The position numbers were made by a program, and so were the translations under genes. This document shows positions 22,497 to 34,000 of a DNA stretch of 64,000 nucleotides, one piece after another. Location: the NCBI GenBank assembly GCA_034387635.1, contig JAOANU010000002.1:1488001-1552000 (forward strand), given 5' to 3'. Origin of the DNA: Rhodosporidiobolus odoratus (taxonomy: Eukaryota > Basidiomycota > Microbotryomycetes > Sporidiobolales > Sporidiobolaceae). Under the pieces are notes generated by a model, which made no database searches, was not told where the DNA came from, and worked only from the letters and a program-made list of their open reading frames with translations. Position 1 is the first letter of the stretch. Each line of letters opens with the position of its first letter.

Positions 22497-24063
22497 CTAG
22501 AAACGAGGTTTGCGAGACCGAGCGGTATACCTGCGCGGTGAAAAAAGCACCGGTCATCAGTACTTGAGCCACATATACGGACAAGATTTGACGTACTTCG
22601 AATCCCTCGGCACCTCCTTCTTACCCTTCTTCCTATACAACTCCTTCTTCCTCATAATGAACTCCTTCGTACTCTCCCCTCCCGCATTCTTCCCTCCCTT
22701 CCTCCTCATCTTCTTCCTGACATCTGCGTCGGCACGTTTTCGTTCGTACTGGACCGTGGAACCGGTACCGTCGTCGGTTAGACCTTGAGGTACCGAGATG
22801 GGTTGGGGTTTTCCGCCGACGAGGGGTTGACCGGCAAAGAGGATTAGGTAGAACTTCTTCCTGTTGAGCGGTGAGCGGCAAGTCAGGTGTCAGCGAGAGA
22901 GCTCGGGGATTTCCGAGCTATGAGCTTTTGAGGGGTGAGAGACACAAGGGCAGTGTTTTCCCTACTTTTTCGATGAATTGGGCTGCATGCAGTTGTTGAC
23001 AAGAATGTCGCTGATTAATCAGTATATCTTCGGACAGTTCTAGGGTCGACGCAGGCTGGAAAGCAAAGAGAGAAGAAAGAAAACGCACGTAATCGACACA
23101 CAACCCACCTCCAAACCCAGCCCTAGTCGCCTGACCCATGATGAACTTGATCTGTTCATCACTTTCTGGGTAAAATTGAAACACGGCCCGACTGCCTTTG
23201 GTCAAGCAGCCGAAGAGGTCGGTGAAGAATCGGAGGAGACGACCGGCGGGGGAGTGGGCGGTTGAGTCGGCGTTGCAGAGCCATTGAAGGACGGAGACGC
23301 TGCGAGATCGAGACCCAGTGAGTTTTTTTATGTCGGATGGGGGGAAGGAAGAGGGAAGCAAGGAAGAGAGAGGACGAACGAGATGGCCCCGTCAAAGGAA
23401 CCGGGTCGGTAGGGAATTCCTTGACCAATGTCGGCAAGCATCAGGTCCCCTTCTACTTCTCGTTCCAGCGCAACCTCTATTCCCGCAGAGGTACAATGTA
23501 GGAGGGGTGCGAATTCAAGCATTGAGGTAGGTATGATCAGGAAGGAAAGAAGAAAAGCAAGAGAGCAAAACGATCAGAAAGGCGGAACTGAGCCAGACTC
23601 GGGAAGTTGAAATGGAGGAAGAGGAAACCTACCGAGCATGCCACCGCTGACGTCCATTCCGACCCACTGATGACCCTCTTCGCTGAGAATTTCCCCACTC
23701 AAACCAGATCCGGCGCCAATGTCGAGCAGAAACGAAGGTCGGGGCATTTCTTCGTCCGTGGACGAGCAGGGTCTGCGTGTGTGCGCGCGGGAGATGAGCA
23801 ATGAGGGGCAGGAAGATGGAGGAGAGACTGGACGCACAGGTCGAGGAGTTCGAGGCAGCGGTAGGTCATTTCAGCCTGAATGGATTGGACGCGGGTGTTT
23901 GCAGTGTATTTCTGTGCTTCTGATGCATTGTAGAACTGTACAAGGACTGAGTGAGTGAGAGCGAGGCGGTGTCGGAGATGAGCCTGAGGGGGAGATGAGG
24001 GACAAGAGGAAGGAAGCGTACGACTTCGGGGGGTGCAATGTGTTCTGGACGGGTACCAGACAT
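22497..24063 (-). CDS. BUD23: 18S rRNA (guanine-N7)-methyltransferase Bud23
   Basis: Bud23, with Trm112, methylates one guanine of 18S rRNA during 40S subunit maturation in the nucleus. The N-terminus [13 protein letters not shown] followed by [17 protein letters not shown] is characteristic. The SAM-binding motif is [14 protein letters not shown], with GMDVSGGML as motif II. Later come [38 protein letters not shown] and a basic C-terminal tail ([22 protein letters not shown]). The last exon is only 34 bases (22497-22530). It follows a 66-base intron (22531-22596, GTACGT...GCGCAG) and adds [10 protein letters not shown], the expected conserved end. Reading through that intron gives a false stop at 22557. 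Bud23 sits head to head with RPA43. Confidence 0.9.
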
Positions 24064-24249
24064 ACTTGCTCGATCAGCTTGAAGGGTGACTACACCAGTC
24101 AGAGGAATCCGAGCAGAGTGTAGACTGTTCTCAATAAACTCGAGCTTCGTTCTTTCCCCTCTGAATACGCAATCACACATTGCTAGTACACAAGCTAGAC
24201 TACCCAGAGAGCACTACAGTAGCTCAGACGACCCTTGAGACTCGCGACC
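24064..24249. promoter_or_regulatory. Short bidirectional promoter, BUD23 / RPA43
   Basis: Only 186 bases separate the two start codons of two ribosome-biogenesis genes. I saw no clear PAC (GATGAG) or RRPE (AAAAATTTT) element, so the control site is not identified. Confidence 0.55.
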
Positions 24250-25929
24250 ATGGCCTCGCCTTCCGCCGTCGCTTCTCCGCGCCTCAAACACACCTCCTCC
24301 ACTTCAAACCCAAACTCGACTTCATCAAGACACCTACCAGACCAGGGAAACCATGGCGAATTCATTGCCTTCAAAGCTACCATGCGATTGCCCATCTCGC
24401 CCGTCTTTGCCTCGAAGGGTGACAACTCGTACCCCGGTTACGATGGAGGAATGGATGGAGTGAGGGAAGTCCTCGCAGGCTGGGTCATGCGGTAAATTCT
24501 ACCTCTTCTCACTCCCATGCACCTGCTTCAAACTGCATTCACTCACCCTCTGCTCGCTACGTGTCCAGGTACCTCCCACCTCTTCGCGCCGTCCTCCTTT
24601 CCTTCTCCCCCACCCCGCGCTTCCTTCACCCCTCTGCCTCCTTCCCCGCCGCCGCCTCACCCTTCGAAGCAACCTCCAACAAAGTACGGGATCCAGCAAG
24701 CTACCTCTCGACCCCTCCTCCAGACGACGACGACGCGGAAGAAAACGGACCGGAGGGGTCAGAACAGGTCAGGTTGAAAACTCTGCCTATGGTGCTCGGC
24801 AGTGGGTTCACCTTGGCTGAGGTTGAATGGGAAGGAGTGGGGTGGAGGCCCAAGATTGGCATGAAACTCGGTGCGCTCATCCCTGCTCATACTGCGATGG
24901 AATTTCCAGTCTACTTACCTGACTGACTTTCCGTCGTTTCTCGACAGTCGGAACGCCCACCTTATCGACCCCTTCTCACATCTCCCTCCTCCTTCACAAC
25001 CTCTTCAACGCCTCGATCCCTTCCTCCCACATCCCCTCGGACCAGTACGAATTCGACCCAGAATGCGACGTTCCCTCGATCGTCCTCGACCGACGACATG
25101 CCGCCGTACCTCTCCAGAAATTGACTGAGCAGGTCAAGGAGAAAGCGGAGGAAAAGGCCGAGGAGGAAATTGTCGAGGGGATTGAAGGGGTTGAGAAGGA
25201 GGATGTGCATGTTGAGGATGGGGAGGAAATGGATGAGGAGGAGAAAGAGAGGGAGAGAGAGGAGGAAGAAGAGGAGGAGAGCTGGGCTGAGAAAGGCTGG
25301 TGGGTTGATCGGAAGACGAGGGAACCGTTGGGAGGGAAAGAGGGCAGGATTGAGTTCACTCTGGTTGGGTACGCCTTGGCTTTCTCTGCCTAGCCTCTCG
25401 TTAAAGACTTGATTGGCCTAACCCGTTCCCTTTCCCTTCGTACCCACCGTGTATCGATTTCACCATTACCTCTTCCTTCAGCCTAACCACCTCCAACTCC
25501 CTCCTCACCTCGACCGGTTCCCTCCTTTCCAACCCTTTCACTCCCTCCGCTCTCTCCGCCCTACACTCAACCACCACCCACCTGCACCCATCCTCCTCGC
25601 GCCCCATCCTCGCAAAAGGCAAGAAGCGCTCTTTCGAAGACGACTCATCGTCGTCCTCTTCCAACAGCGACGATGACAGTGACAGCGAACCAGAAACAGA
25701 TCATGACGACGATGATCGAGTTGGAACGGGGATTCCGGCGCATTCGATGGTAAAGGGGAGAGGGGGAGGCGTACCTGAGGTTACGCCTGCGCCGGTTAGT
25801 GAGAGCGAGAGTGAGAGCGGGGGGAGTGAGAGTAGTCGAAGTCCCAGTCCTGCGCCGCCCCCACCGCCTCCTGTGGTGAAGAAGGAGAAGAAGGAAGGGA
25901 GGAAGAGTAAGAAGGTCAAGACGGCTTGA
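24250..25929 (+). CDS. RPA43: RNA polymerase I subunit Rpa43
   Basis: Rpa43 forms the Pol I stalk with Rpa14 and binds the initiation factor Rrn3. Family landmarks are GEFIAFKATMRLPISPVFA near the start, YLPPLRAVLLSFS, GWRPKIGMKL, and PSHISLLLHNLFNASIP with the acidic DQYEFDPE after it. The WWVDRKTREPLGGKEGRIEF block and TGSLLSNPF follow. Four exons are supported. The introns begin GTAAAT after VMR, GTGCGC after GMKL and GTACGC after EFTLVG, and each restores the frame into conserved sequence. A long Glu/Lys-rich insert (about 25120-25285) and a Ser/Asp-rich then Lys-rich C-terminal tail are extra to the core fold. The gene is divergent from BUD23. Confidence 0.9.
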
Positions 25930-26304
25930 TCTTGCTTACATGGGCAATGAGGTTGAGATCGGAGTGTAGTGGTTCCTTGTTTGCTGTGGGCGTGTTCAAG
26001 CCGAATTGTTTGGCGATGAAGACCGCGGGCGAGATGCTTGTAGAGAGAGGCAATGGGGAACGGCAGAAGAAAAAGCCGTTTTCTCGGCTCGCTCGCTCGC
26101 TCGAAGCACGTGCCATTCAGCCGTTGTCTAGCGGTCAGGTCCATAGCCTCTCAAGGCTGACACAGCTGACAAGCAAGTCTGGTGAAATGGAGCCGCTTTG
26201 TATTCAGGTGAATTTGGGTCATTTTCGTGTGTGTAGTCCAGATTACGTTTGCTCTTCTCCCTCTCTTGACCTCGTCACCAAAGTGTCACCACATTCAACA
26301 CACC
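25930..26304. other. Intergenic region
   Basis: Promoter and leader of ARC18. It includes a short tRNA-Glu-like stretch near 26122-26160 that lacks a T arm and is not called as a gene. Confidence 0.5.
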
Positions 26305-27788
26305 ATGCCTGTACGTCTCGCGCCCTGTACAGCATGTTGATCCCTAGCTGAGCTCTTTGACGTACTCTCAGGCTTATCATTCAGCCTACAACGACGTCGA
26401 CACGGGATCTCGTCAAGTCGGTAACCTCGAATTGCTCCCCTTTTCTACTAAGATTAGGGGGAGTGCACCACAGCCGGGTAAGTCTACATCCCCTATCGTA
26501 AAGGGTGTACGCTTTCACGCGAAATAGAAGTAGGGATGGGTCGGAGGGAGGCAAGAGGTCAGAGGTGGGGGTGTCAGCATGCGGACGCGCGAGGCAGGAC
26601 GACAGCAGCTTCTCGGTGTCAAGGCAGGAACCGTCAACTATGCGAAGCAAGTGCCGCAGCTCAATGGGACGAGGTTTCGGAGGAACACAATGCCTGGCGG
26701 TTAAACGGGGCAGCATCACCAGTGTGCAAGGTCACTATGCTGTTGCTACGCACTCGCCAGACCGGTCGGAGTAGCCGCCGACGCCGGACTATTGTACGGG
26801 ATGTCCCGGAAATGAGGCCGTCGTCGCGTTCCTCAGCCAAACTTGCCTTTTCTCCCTGCCTTCTCAACCTGCGAAGGCTTGACAAGTCCGACTCTCCAAA
26901 GCTGATTTCCTCCATCTCTCTTCTTCCTTACATGCAGTGGACCCCTCCCAGCCCGACATCATCTCTGAATCCCTCTCCCTCTTCCGCGCAAACTCCCTTT
27001 TCCGAAACTTTGAGATCAAGGGGCCTGCCGACCGAGTATTGATCTACTTGATCTTGTTCATTGGGGATAGCTTGGGAAGAATCGCACATGGTAAGCCACT
27101 CGACTCTCTGTCGTTTCTCTCTGGCTCTTTCTTCATTCTCCATCTCCGCTCTTTCGCTGCCGCATTTGGCCCTTGACTCGACCCGGCGTGCTACAGCAGT
27201 GCTCATCCTCGTCGTGCACTCCTTGCAGCTCGCACCTGGACGCAACAAGACGCCCTCAAACACCTCACCACCCACGCAATCGACCACTTCGCCCTTCCAG
27301 GAGAACCAGGGTTCCCTATGAACCAAGTCTTCCAAGGCGCAGCAGCAGGTGACCGAAGTGGTAGCGGTACGTCCCTCTCTCCCTCCCCCTCCTCCTCCTC
27401 GGCCCGTTTGCGAGCCGGATCTGAATCCTTTCTCCGCTGATTGCGCAGACGCCCTCCGCGCCTACCTCACCCATGCTCGCCAAGAATTGGTGGTACGACT
27501 CGTTGAACAGCATATCTATAATCCGGCGGACTCGAGTACCGAGGGAGGAAAGAGGCCGAGTAAGTGGTGGATGGCGTTCCAGGTGAGTGGGTCCTTCCGA
27601 TTTTGTTTCTCGCTTGCTGGCGGGTCGAGGTGCATCTCGCTATCTGCCAGCGTTGGGCATGTCTGCGACTCTGTGGAGCGAGAATACGGTTCTCAGCTCT
27701 GGTAGTAAGCAGGAGTCGCTGACCTTTTGTTTCTTTTCTTGCCGCGACTCAGAAACGCAAATTCATGGGCAAGACCCTGTCAGCATGA
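26305..27788 (+). CDS. ARC18: Arp2/3 complex subunit 3 (p21-Arc)
   Basis: ARPC3/Arc18 is a structural subunit of the Arp2/3 complex, which nucleates branched actin at endocytic patches. The start codon exon encodes only Met-Pro and is followed by GTACGT. The next exon gives AYHSAYNDV...VGNLELLPFSTKIRG. Later exons give FRNFEIKGPADRVLIYLILF (the family signature), PGEPGFPMN, LRAYLTHARQELVVRLVE, PSKWWMAFQ and a final short exon KRKFMGKTLSA ending at 27788. This follows the known protein along its whole length. The second intron (about 26479-26936) is about 458 bases, far longer than the 50-110 bases usual in this window. The gene is convergent with the kinase-like gene. Confidence 0.92.
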
Positions 27789-28283
27789 TCCCACTTGTGC
27801 ACCTTTTGCCTGTTCGGCCCGTCTTGCTTGACGTTACAGTAGCCACCCCTCCTTCCTGCGACGATAGTACCCTTTTTCCCTTCTCATATATTGAGCAGTT
27901 TGTGGAAGCCACTCTGGACTTTTCCGTTCCGCTCTCCTCGATAACCGCCCTAATGGAGGGTCGAGACACTCCGGCTTACGTACAGAATGCAAGACTGATG
28001 ACTCGCTACAACACCTCTTGAAACTGTACGAACTGATACAAACAAGGAGAAAACGGGAATGAACTGCGTGCGCGCCAACGAAAGGGGGAACATGCGAATG
28101 CGAGAAGAAAACAAGCAACAGAATGGACCAAGAGGGTAGCGCGTTCCCGGCTGGGAGTGTGAAGGTGGCTGCAAAAGGCAACAGTAGCGTCAGGACAATC
28201 GCAGCAGCGGTCAGCGAAAAATGTCCCGGCGCACAGGGCAAGTAGACACGACGGACTCGAGAGAGAGGAGGAAAGGTACCGTT
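27789..28283. other. Convergent intergenic region
   Basis: Holds the 3' ends of ARC18 and the kinase-like gene. No further coding feature is supported on either strand. Confidence 0.5.
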
Positions 28284-30789
28284 TCACCAACCATCCTCGT
28301 CTTCCTCCGCCTCGTCCCCCTGGTCGAGCCGTTCGAGGAGGCGCTCGAGCTCCGACTCCCTCTCTTTCTCAGTGGCTTTGAACGTCCTCCCGAGGTCGAT
28401 GAACCGGAGTTTGCCTTCGCGGGTGATGACGAGGTTTCGTGGGTGGACATCGCCGTGGCAATATCCAAGGGCGTGAAAGCGGTGGAGGAGAGAGATGACG
28501 TCGCGTCTGCGGGTTCAAGACAAGAGCAACAGTCGAGGTTAGCACAAGGCAGAAGAGACGAAACAACGAGACAGAACAAAGGGGGAAAGGACCTACTCTT
28601 TCGCTTCCTGCCAGGACTTGCAAGACTCGCCAAACTCCGTGATAATCACAAACCAATCAAGACCCACATGCTTACCCACATAGACCCCGTGACACCTGAC
28701 GAGACATCCATCCGCACCCGGCTTCCCATGGAGTTCGGGGTAGATCTTGACCTCGTTCTCAAACTCAAGGCTCCGGTCCTCCTCCTTGTCCCATACCTCA
28801 CAGCCAATCTTCACAGCGTACTTGTAGGACGCATCGGCGTAGACGGAAATCGCTTCGTTCTTGTGAAGCTCGTGTCGGAGTTCGAGAAGGGTGGCAGGAG
28901 AAGGAGGTCCGCAGGAGTCGGGCGGTGAGGGGTAGCTGGTGGAATGGCCGAAGACTGCGGCGGATCGAAGCGGAGGGGTCGTTTCTGGACTCTGCCGATT
29001 CACAGCGAGATGAGATATGAGCTCGTTGCAACGAGGGGAGAGGACATACCAGGTAGAGAGCACGGAGCGCCAGAATGGGGCCGAGTGTCCCCGGCATCAC
29101 GACCCTGATCTTCAAAGTCGAGCGGGCCTGCTTGAAAATCAGCAAGAACATTGCGAAAGACAGGGATGTAGTCAGGACAAGATCAGGCACCAAAGAAAAA
29201 CAGAACACGCACCTTATCGGGGGATGTGTCCTCGTCGGACCACTCTGACATCTGCCTCGTCTGTCCGCCTCTCTCCTCCGAAGACCTACGCGTGATCCTC
29301 CTGCCCTGATTGTTCGGTTCCGCCAGATCTCCGCCGCCGGGCGCTTCCGGATCCTCAGATCCTCCCATCCCTTCCTCCCCTCCGCCCTCACCTTCCTTGC
29401 GCGAAGGCGATTTCGGTGACGAAGGAAGCGTGCCGTAATGCTCTTCGAGGTTGATACCTTCAGGCAAGAAATCCTCGAGCGCATTGAAGAGAGCGAGTGC
29501 AAAGCAGATCTCGCGCAGGGAAACATTGTCGGACTTGGGGTCGTCGGACAGGTGGTAGAGCTCCGATGTTGCCAGGTGATGTCGAGTACCTTTGCTGCCT
29601 GTTGTCGACCAGGAGAAGACGACGAAGAAGTCTGATCCGTCTGCGACAACCAGAGAGGCCGATGCAGCGCAGCGAGACTTGCTGGCGCGAAGGAGACGAG
29701 CTTTCTTCGTGGAGAGGATGGAGTGAATCTGCAGTAAGGTATTTCAGCGCGAGGTCGCTGCCGCACAGCGAGCTCCGTGACTGATGAGGGAACGTAGGGG
29801 GAAGCAGAGAAACGACGACGAGGAACGCACCTGGAAAATAGCTGTTCTTTTTAGCCCCAGTGGTTCCCAGCCCGTCCCATGATACGCTTGAGCGGTCTCA
29901 ACATCTTCACCAGGAAATCCAACATACGGGAACGCTTTGTCGGCGTACAGCTCCTTGTGAACCTCCTTAACCTGCTTCTTCTTCAGCTCCATGAGAAACC
30001 CCGTGTAACAACCCGGTTCAGTTCTGGAAGGAAAGATTGCAATATCGGTGGGCGTTGTCCCTGGCGCAAGCAGGTCGTTTTTTACTTCCCATGTCGTGCC
30101 AAGGCGTGGGTGCAGCGCGGCCACGCCGTTCAGAGCCGTGCGGAGAGGCATCAAGGCAACGCGAATGAGAAGCGCCAGATCGGCCTCGTCGCTGTAGCTG
30201 GAGTCGGGATGTTCGTAAACGTTGGGGATGTAATCCCTTCCGACGGTAGCGTCTCCTGCTGCTGTGGCGAGCTGGGCCAGCAACTTGTCGCTGGCAGAGA
30301 GAAGGGCGGGAACGGTTTCTTCAGGCAGAGGGTGAATCGAACAAAGGCGCCAGGAATTTGTGCCGATGTCGGCGGCTTTGACGGACCGGGTGGAGAAGGA
30401 GGAACCGGCGGGTTTGTTAGCCCGTTTCTCTGCGAGAGTTGGAACGGCTCTGTACGGGAGAGGGGGTATCTTGGCTTTGACAATGTCGCGGATGCGGTTT
30501 ACCTCGGCGATAGTTATAGGTAACTTGGTCGCAGCAGGCGGGCTGCTTCTCGAGGGGGGTTCCGGCTGTTGAGTGAGAATGCCACCGGGTCAGCGGGTCC
30601 GACCAGATGGTGCGAGTATCCGAGACCCACCGCAAAGACCCTACGCGAGCCCTGGTCGTCGCCTACGTTGTCTTCTGCTCGACGCTTGGTACCTCGCTGC
30701 GGCTCGATCTGAAGTGAAGAGAAAGGATGAGCAAGTGAGGTAAGGCGGCTGCGAGTGACACGCACCGGTGCCGGTTCTCCCATCGCCAT
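28284..30789 (-). CDS. Fungal protein-kinase-like protein
   Basis: The last exon reads LLHRFHALGYCHGDVHPRNL, then LRFIDLGRTF. This is a catalytic loop (H-G-D-x4-N) and a metal-binding segment in which DLG stands where protein kinases have DFG. Upstream are WFVIITEFGESCKSW (hinge-like) and a long N-terminal half. That half contains WEVKNDLLAPGTTPTDIAIF, similar in kind to the N-terminal region seen in large fungal kinase-like families. A clear Gly-rich loop is not visible. A Gly/Glu/Ser-rich insert lies about 29215-29430. At least five exons are needed; I estimate about 650 residues. An RNA- or small-molecule-directed kinase, or a pseudokinase, is possible. The stop is TGA at 28284 after DEDGW. 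The gene is divergent from ERG5. Confidence 0.6.
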
Positions 30790-31113
30790 ACAGACGCTAG
30801 ATCCTCGAACGTAGCTTGCGTACGGAGAGGGAAGACTTGCGATGTTTGTTGAAGGAGGATCGAGCGAGATGAGCGAATCGGGATTGACAAGGAGAGGACG
30901 GAACAGCGTCGGACTTGGATAAGAGCGCGATGCACAAGCAGGCTAATGTAGGGGGGATGTCCAATGAGCACTATGTGCAGTGGAACCAGTGTAGAGCGAG
31001 CCGAACAGATGTTTGTCCAACCTCGCGTGCGGTGGTTCGTTCGTTAAATTCCCTCTCTGCCTCCGACTCGGTTCTCTTGCTCTTGCTCGTTGTGGTAGGT
31101 CTAACTGGGTGCC
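30790..31113. promoter_or_regulatory. Divergent promoter, kinase-like gene / ERG5
   Basis: 324 bases between two start codons. A CCAAT box sits at 30961-30965, close to the middle. I did not find an obvious sterol regulatory element. Confidence 0.4.
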
Positions 31114-33435
31114 ATGTCGACCTACGTAACGGCGCCTACCTCTTCCCCTTCTCCTCTCCTCGAGAAACTCTCCGCCGCTCTCCCTTTCTCAACTCAGCAA
31201 TGGTCAAATCAGAGTATCGCCGTATCGGTCGCAGTCGTGCTCGTCACCCTCCTACTCGCTGAGCAGAGCTTATGGAGGTACCGGAAGGCTCACCTCCCTG
31301 GACACAGTTGGCAGATTGTAAGTCGCCCCTTTCCCAAAAACACTCGGCGCGACATCGGCTCACTCTCGCCTTGACGATACGGGAACTAGCCTGTCATCGG
31401 CCAGTTTGCAGAGAGCCTAAACCCGTCCATGGAGGCATACAAGCGCTGTGCGTCCTTTCCCTCTTTCGTGGCCAGACGCGACGAAACAGGAGAACTGACC
31501 TTCATCTCGCATCTACAGCCTGGGCGACGCCGCTCGCTACCGTTTCGTAAGTCCTTTTATCCGGATCGTACTCTTATCAGCTGGTCACCTTACTCTTTGG
31601 GCTGAGAACAGGGTTTTCAACATGTTCGTTTCATCCCTTCCCTTCCCTTCGCTTCCCGAATCCTCTATTCCCAGCGTCAATCACAGGTATGAAGCTGACT
31701 AGGCCCGCACAGCTTCATCGTCATCGCGTCCACTACCGACTATGCCCGCAAGATCCTCAACTCGTCTACCCTTGCCGAGCCTTGCCTCGTCCGATCTGCG
31801 AAGCAGGTTCTTCTCCGTACGTTGCTGCGTAGAAGCCAGGCGATTCGAAGCTGTGTATCTGACTCCTACTCTTGATGTAGCGGAAAACTGGGTTTTCCTC
31901 AACGGCAAGGTGCACAACGAGTACCGCAAGGGCTTGAATTGTCTCTTCACGCCGCAGGCACTCGAGTACGTTTGCCCATTCTCCTACACACCCCTTCGAT
32001 CCGTACTCAGCTGTTCTTGCCCGCAGGATCTACCTCCGCATGCAAGACCAGATCTACCGCAAGTACTTCAATGCCTGGCTCGCCGACTCGAACCCGAGAG
32101 CGCAACCCTACCAGATGAAGTTCCGCGATCTGAACATGGAGACATCGCTTCGCGTCTTCTGCGGTTCCTACATCGCTGAGAAGGACGCCCAAGAGATCAG
32201 CGACAAGTACTGGCTCATCACTCAAGCCCTCGAACTCGTCAACTTCCCCTTTGCCTTCCCGGGTACCAAGGTCTGGAACGCTTGTCGGGCTCGGGAGGTC
32301 TCGGTCAAGCACTTGATGCAGTGCGCGAAGGATGCCAAAAAGGCGGTTAGGGGTGGTAAAGAACCCGATTGCTTGTTGGACGAGTGGTGCCAGGAGATGA
32401 GGGACGGAAAGACGAGGGAGTACACGGACAAGGAGATGGCGCTGGTTCTATTGTCGTTCATTTTCGCGTCTCAAGGTAGCGAAATCGACCGTATCTATGT
32501 CTTTCTGCTCAGGTGCTCACGTTCTGTCTCACTTGCAGATGCCATGTCCTCCTCTATCACCTTCGCCTTCCAGCTCCTTGCCGACCACCCTCATGTTCTT
32601 GCCAAAGTTCGCGAGGAGCAAGCTCGCGTCCGCGGCTCCGACCTCGACTCGCCCATGTCGCTCGCTTGGCTCGAACAAATGCCCTACACCAATGCCGTCA
32701 CCAAGGAAGTGCTCAGGTTCAGGCCGCCGGTTATCATGGTTCCGTACATGACCAAGAAGCCCTTCCCCATCAATGACGAGTACACCGTGCCGAAGGGTAC
32801 TATGCTCATCCCGAGTTTCTGGAACGTACGTCCTCATTCCCATTCCCCCTATCTCGGCTTTGGATACATGTGCGAGTGCTCACGGCGCGCTACTCTCGCA
32901 GTCTCTCCACGACCCGGCCGTCTACCCCGACCCGGAAGATTTCACTCCGGAGCGCTTTATGCCCGGCGGCGCAAACCACGGTGGAGGAGACTCCAAGAAC
33001 TGGTTGGTCTTCGGAGCCGGTGCGCACAAGTGCATCGGTACGTTTCACCACATTCGCGCTTTGTCTGCATGTTGAATGGGCTGTACGAGCGATTACTGAC
33101 CGACCCTTTGGTGCCTTGCCGCTCTCGTTTGATTTCCCGACGTGCTCGCGCAGGTCAAAACTACGTCTACATGCATATGTCGGCCGTTATCGGTTCCGCT
33201 GCCATGCTCATGAACTGGGAGCACGAACGCACACCCGAGAGCGACGAGATCCAGATCATCGCGACTTTGTTCCCGAAGGTGCGTTTTACGTTTCTCGCTC
33301 GCCGCCTTCTCCTCTCTTCCTCATCTCCCTCTCCAGAGGGCGTGAGTAGGTTTGTTCCGTCGGTAACATTCGACGTCGCTTGGTTCGCAGGACCAATGCC
33401 GCCTCAAGTTTACCCCGCGCGAGCAGGAGGCCTAA
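31114..33435 (+). CDS. ERG5: C-22 sterol desaturase, cytochrome P450 CYP61
   Basis: Erg5 introduces the C22-23 double bond in the ergosterol side chain, in the ER membrane. An N-terminal hydrophobic anchor (IAVSVAVVLVTLLLAEQ) precedes PGHSWQI and, after an intron, PVIGQFAESLNPSMEAYKR. Strong CYP61 blocks follow: NWVFLNGKVHNEYRKGLN, MKFRDLNMETSLRVFCGSYI, EVLRFRPPVIMVPYMTKKPF (including the ExxR pair) and the heme loop FGAGAHKCIG with its cysteine ligand. The start at 31114 places the anchor correctly. About nine or ten short introns are needed, several in the first third. The last exon (after GCAG near 33391) encodes DQCRLKFTPREQEA and ends at 33435. Nothing seems missing. Confidence 0.95.
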
Positions 33436-34000
33436 GGATAGATCGCCTCCACCTTGTTCCCTTCCTTCCGCCGACAATCATACCCTTACGCTCTTTTCGT
33501 CCCCTTCCACCCACTCACCATTTCCTTCACTCGCTTTAGCATTTCTCGCATTCCCCTCTCACCGGTCCTGGGTTTTCCTCAGCCGGTCTTTTCCTTCAAT
33601 TTCCCTTTCTCTACTTCGCTCTACTTCCGGGCTCTCTCGCTTCCTGTTTCTCGTATCGCTTCTTTCTTTTTCGCCTTTCTATATCCATTTGCGGTTGGTG
33701 CGGACTCTCCTGGTGGGTACGGGCAAGGGGGAGACGCGCAATAGAGATGAGGTTCTTCTTCCTTCTCAAGTCCGCCTTCACACGGCTCGGCATCTGGAGA
33801 GGCAGCGAGAACGGGAGCACGGCCAAGCGGGGCAACGCCAATTAGCTCACATGAAGCGCAGCGCTCGCGATGCGGCAATTGCAACGGAAGACGAAGATGT
33901 TTTTTCGGTGCTCTCTCGTGTGAAAACGAAGACAGAACAGATAGGCACACGGCATTGCAGCGAGGAACTACGACAAAGGGAAACGAGAGAAGCGGGAGGA
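33436..34000. other. Intergenic region between ERG5 and repeat A
   Basis: A pyrimidine-rich 3' region about 330 bases long (probably the ERG5 3' UTR) is followed by sequence with no supported feature, up to the edge of repeat A. Confidence 0.5.

Noticed and set aside
26122..26160. tRNA-Glu-like stretch (TTGTCTAGCGGTCAGG...CCTCTCAAGG)
   Set aside because: The D arm and a CTC anticodon-like loop are suggestive, but there is no T arm (GGTTCAAATC type) and no 3' strand that pairs with the 5' acceptor.
28221..28928. 235-residue plus-strand open frame
   Set aside because: It is antisense to the kinase-like gene, whose conserved HGDVHPRN and IDLGR motifs fix the true strand.
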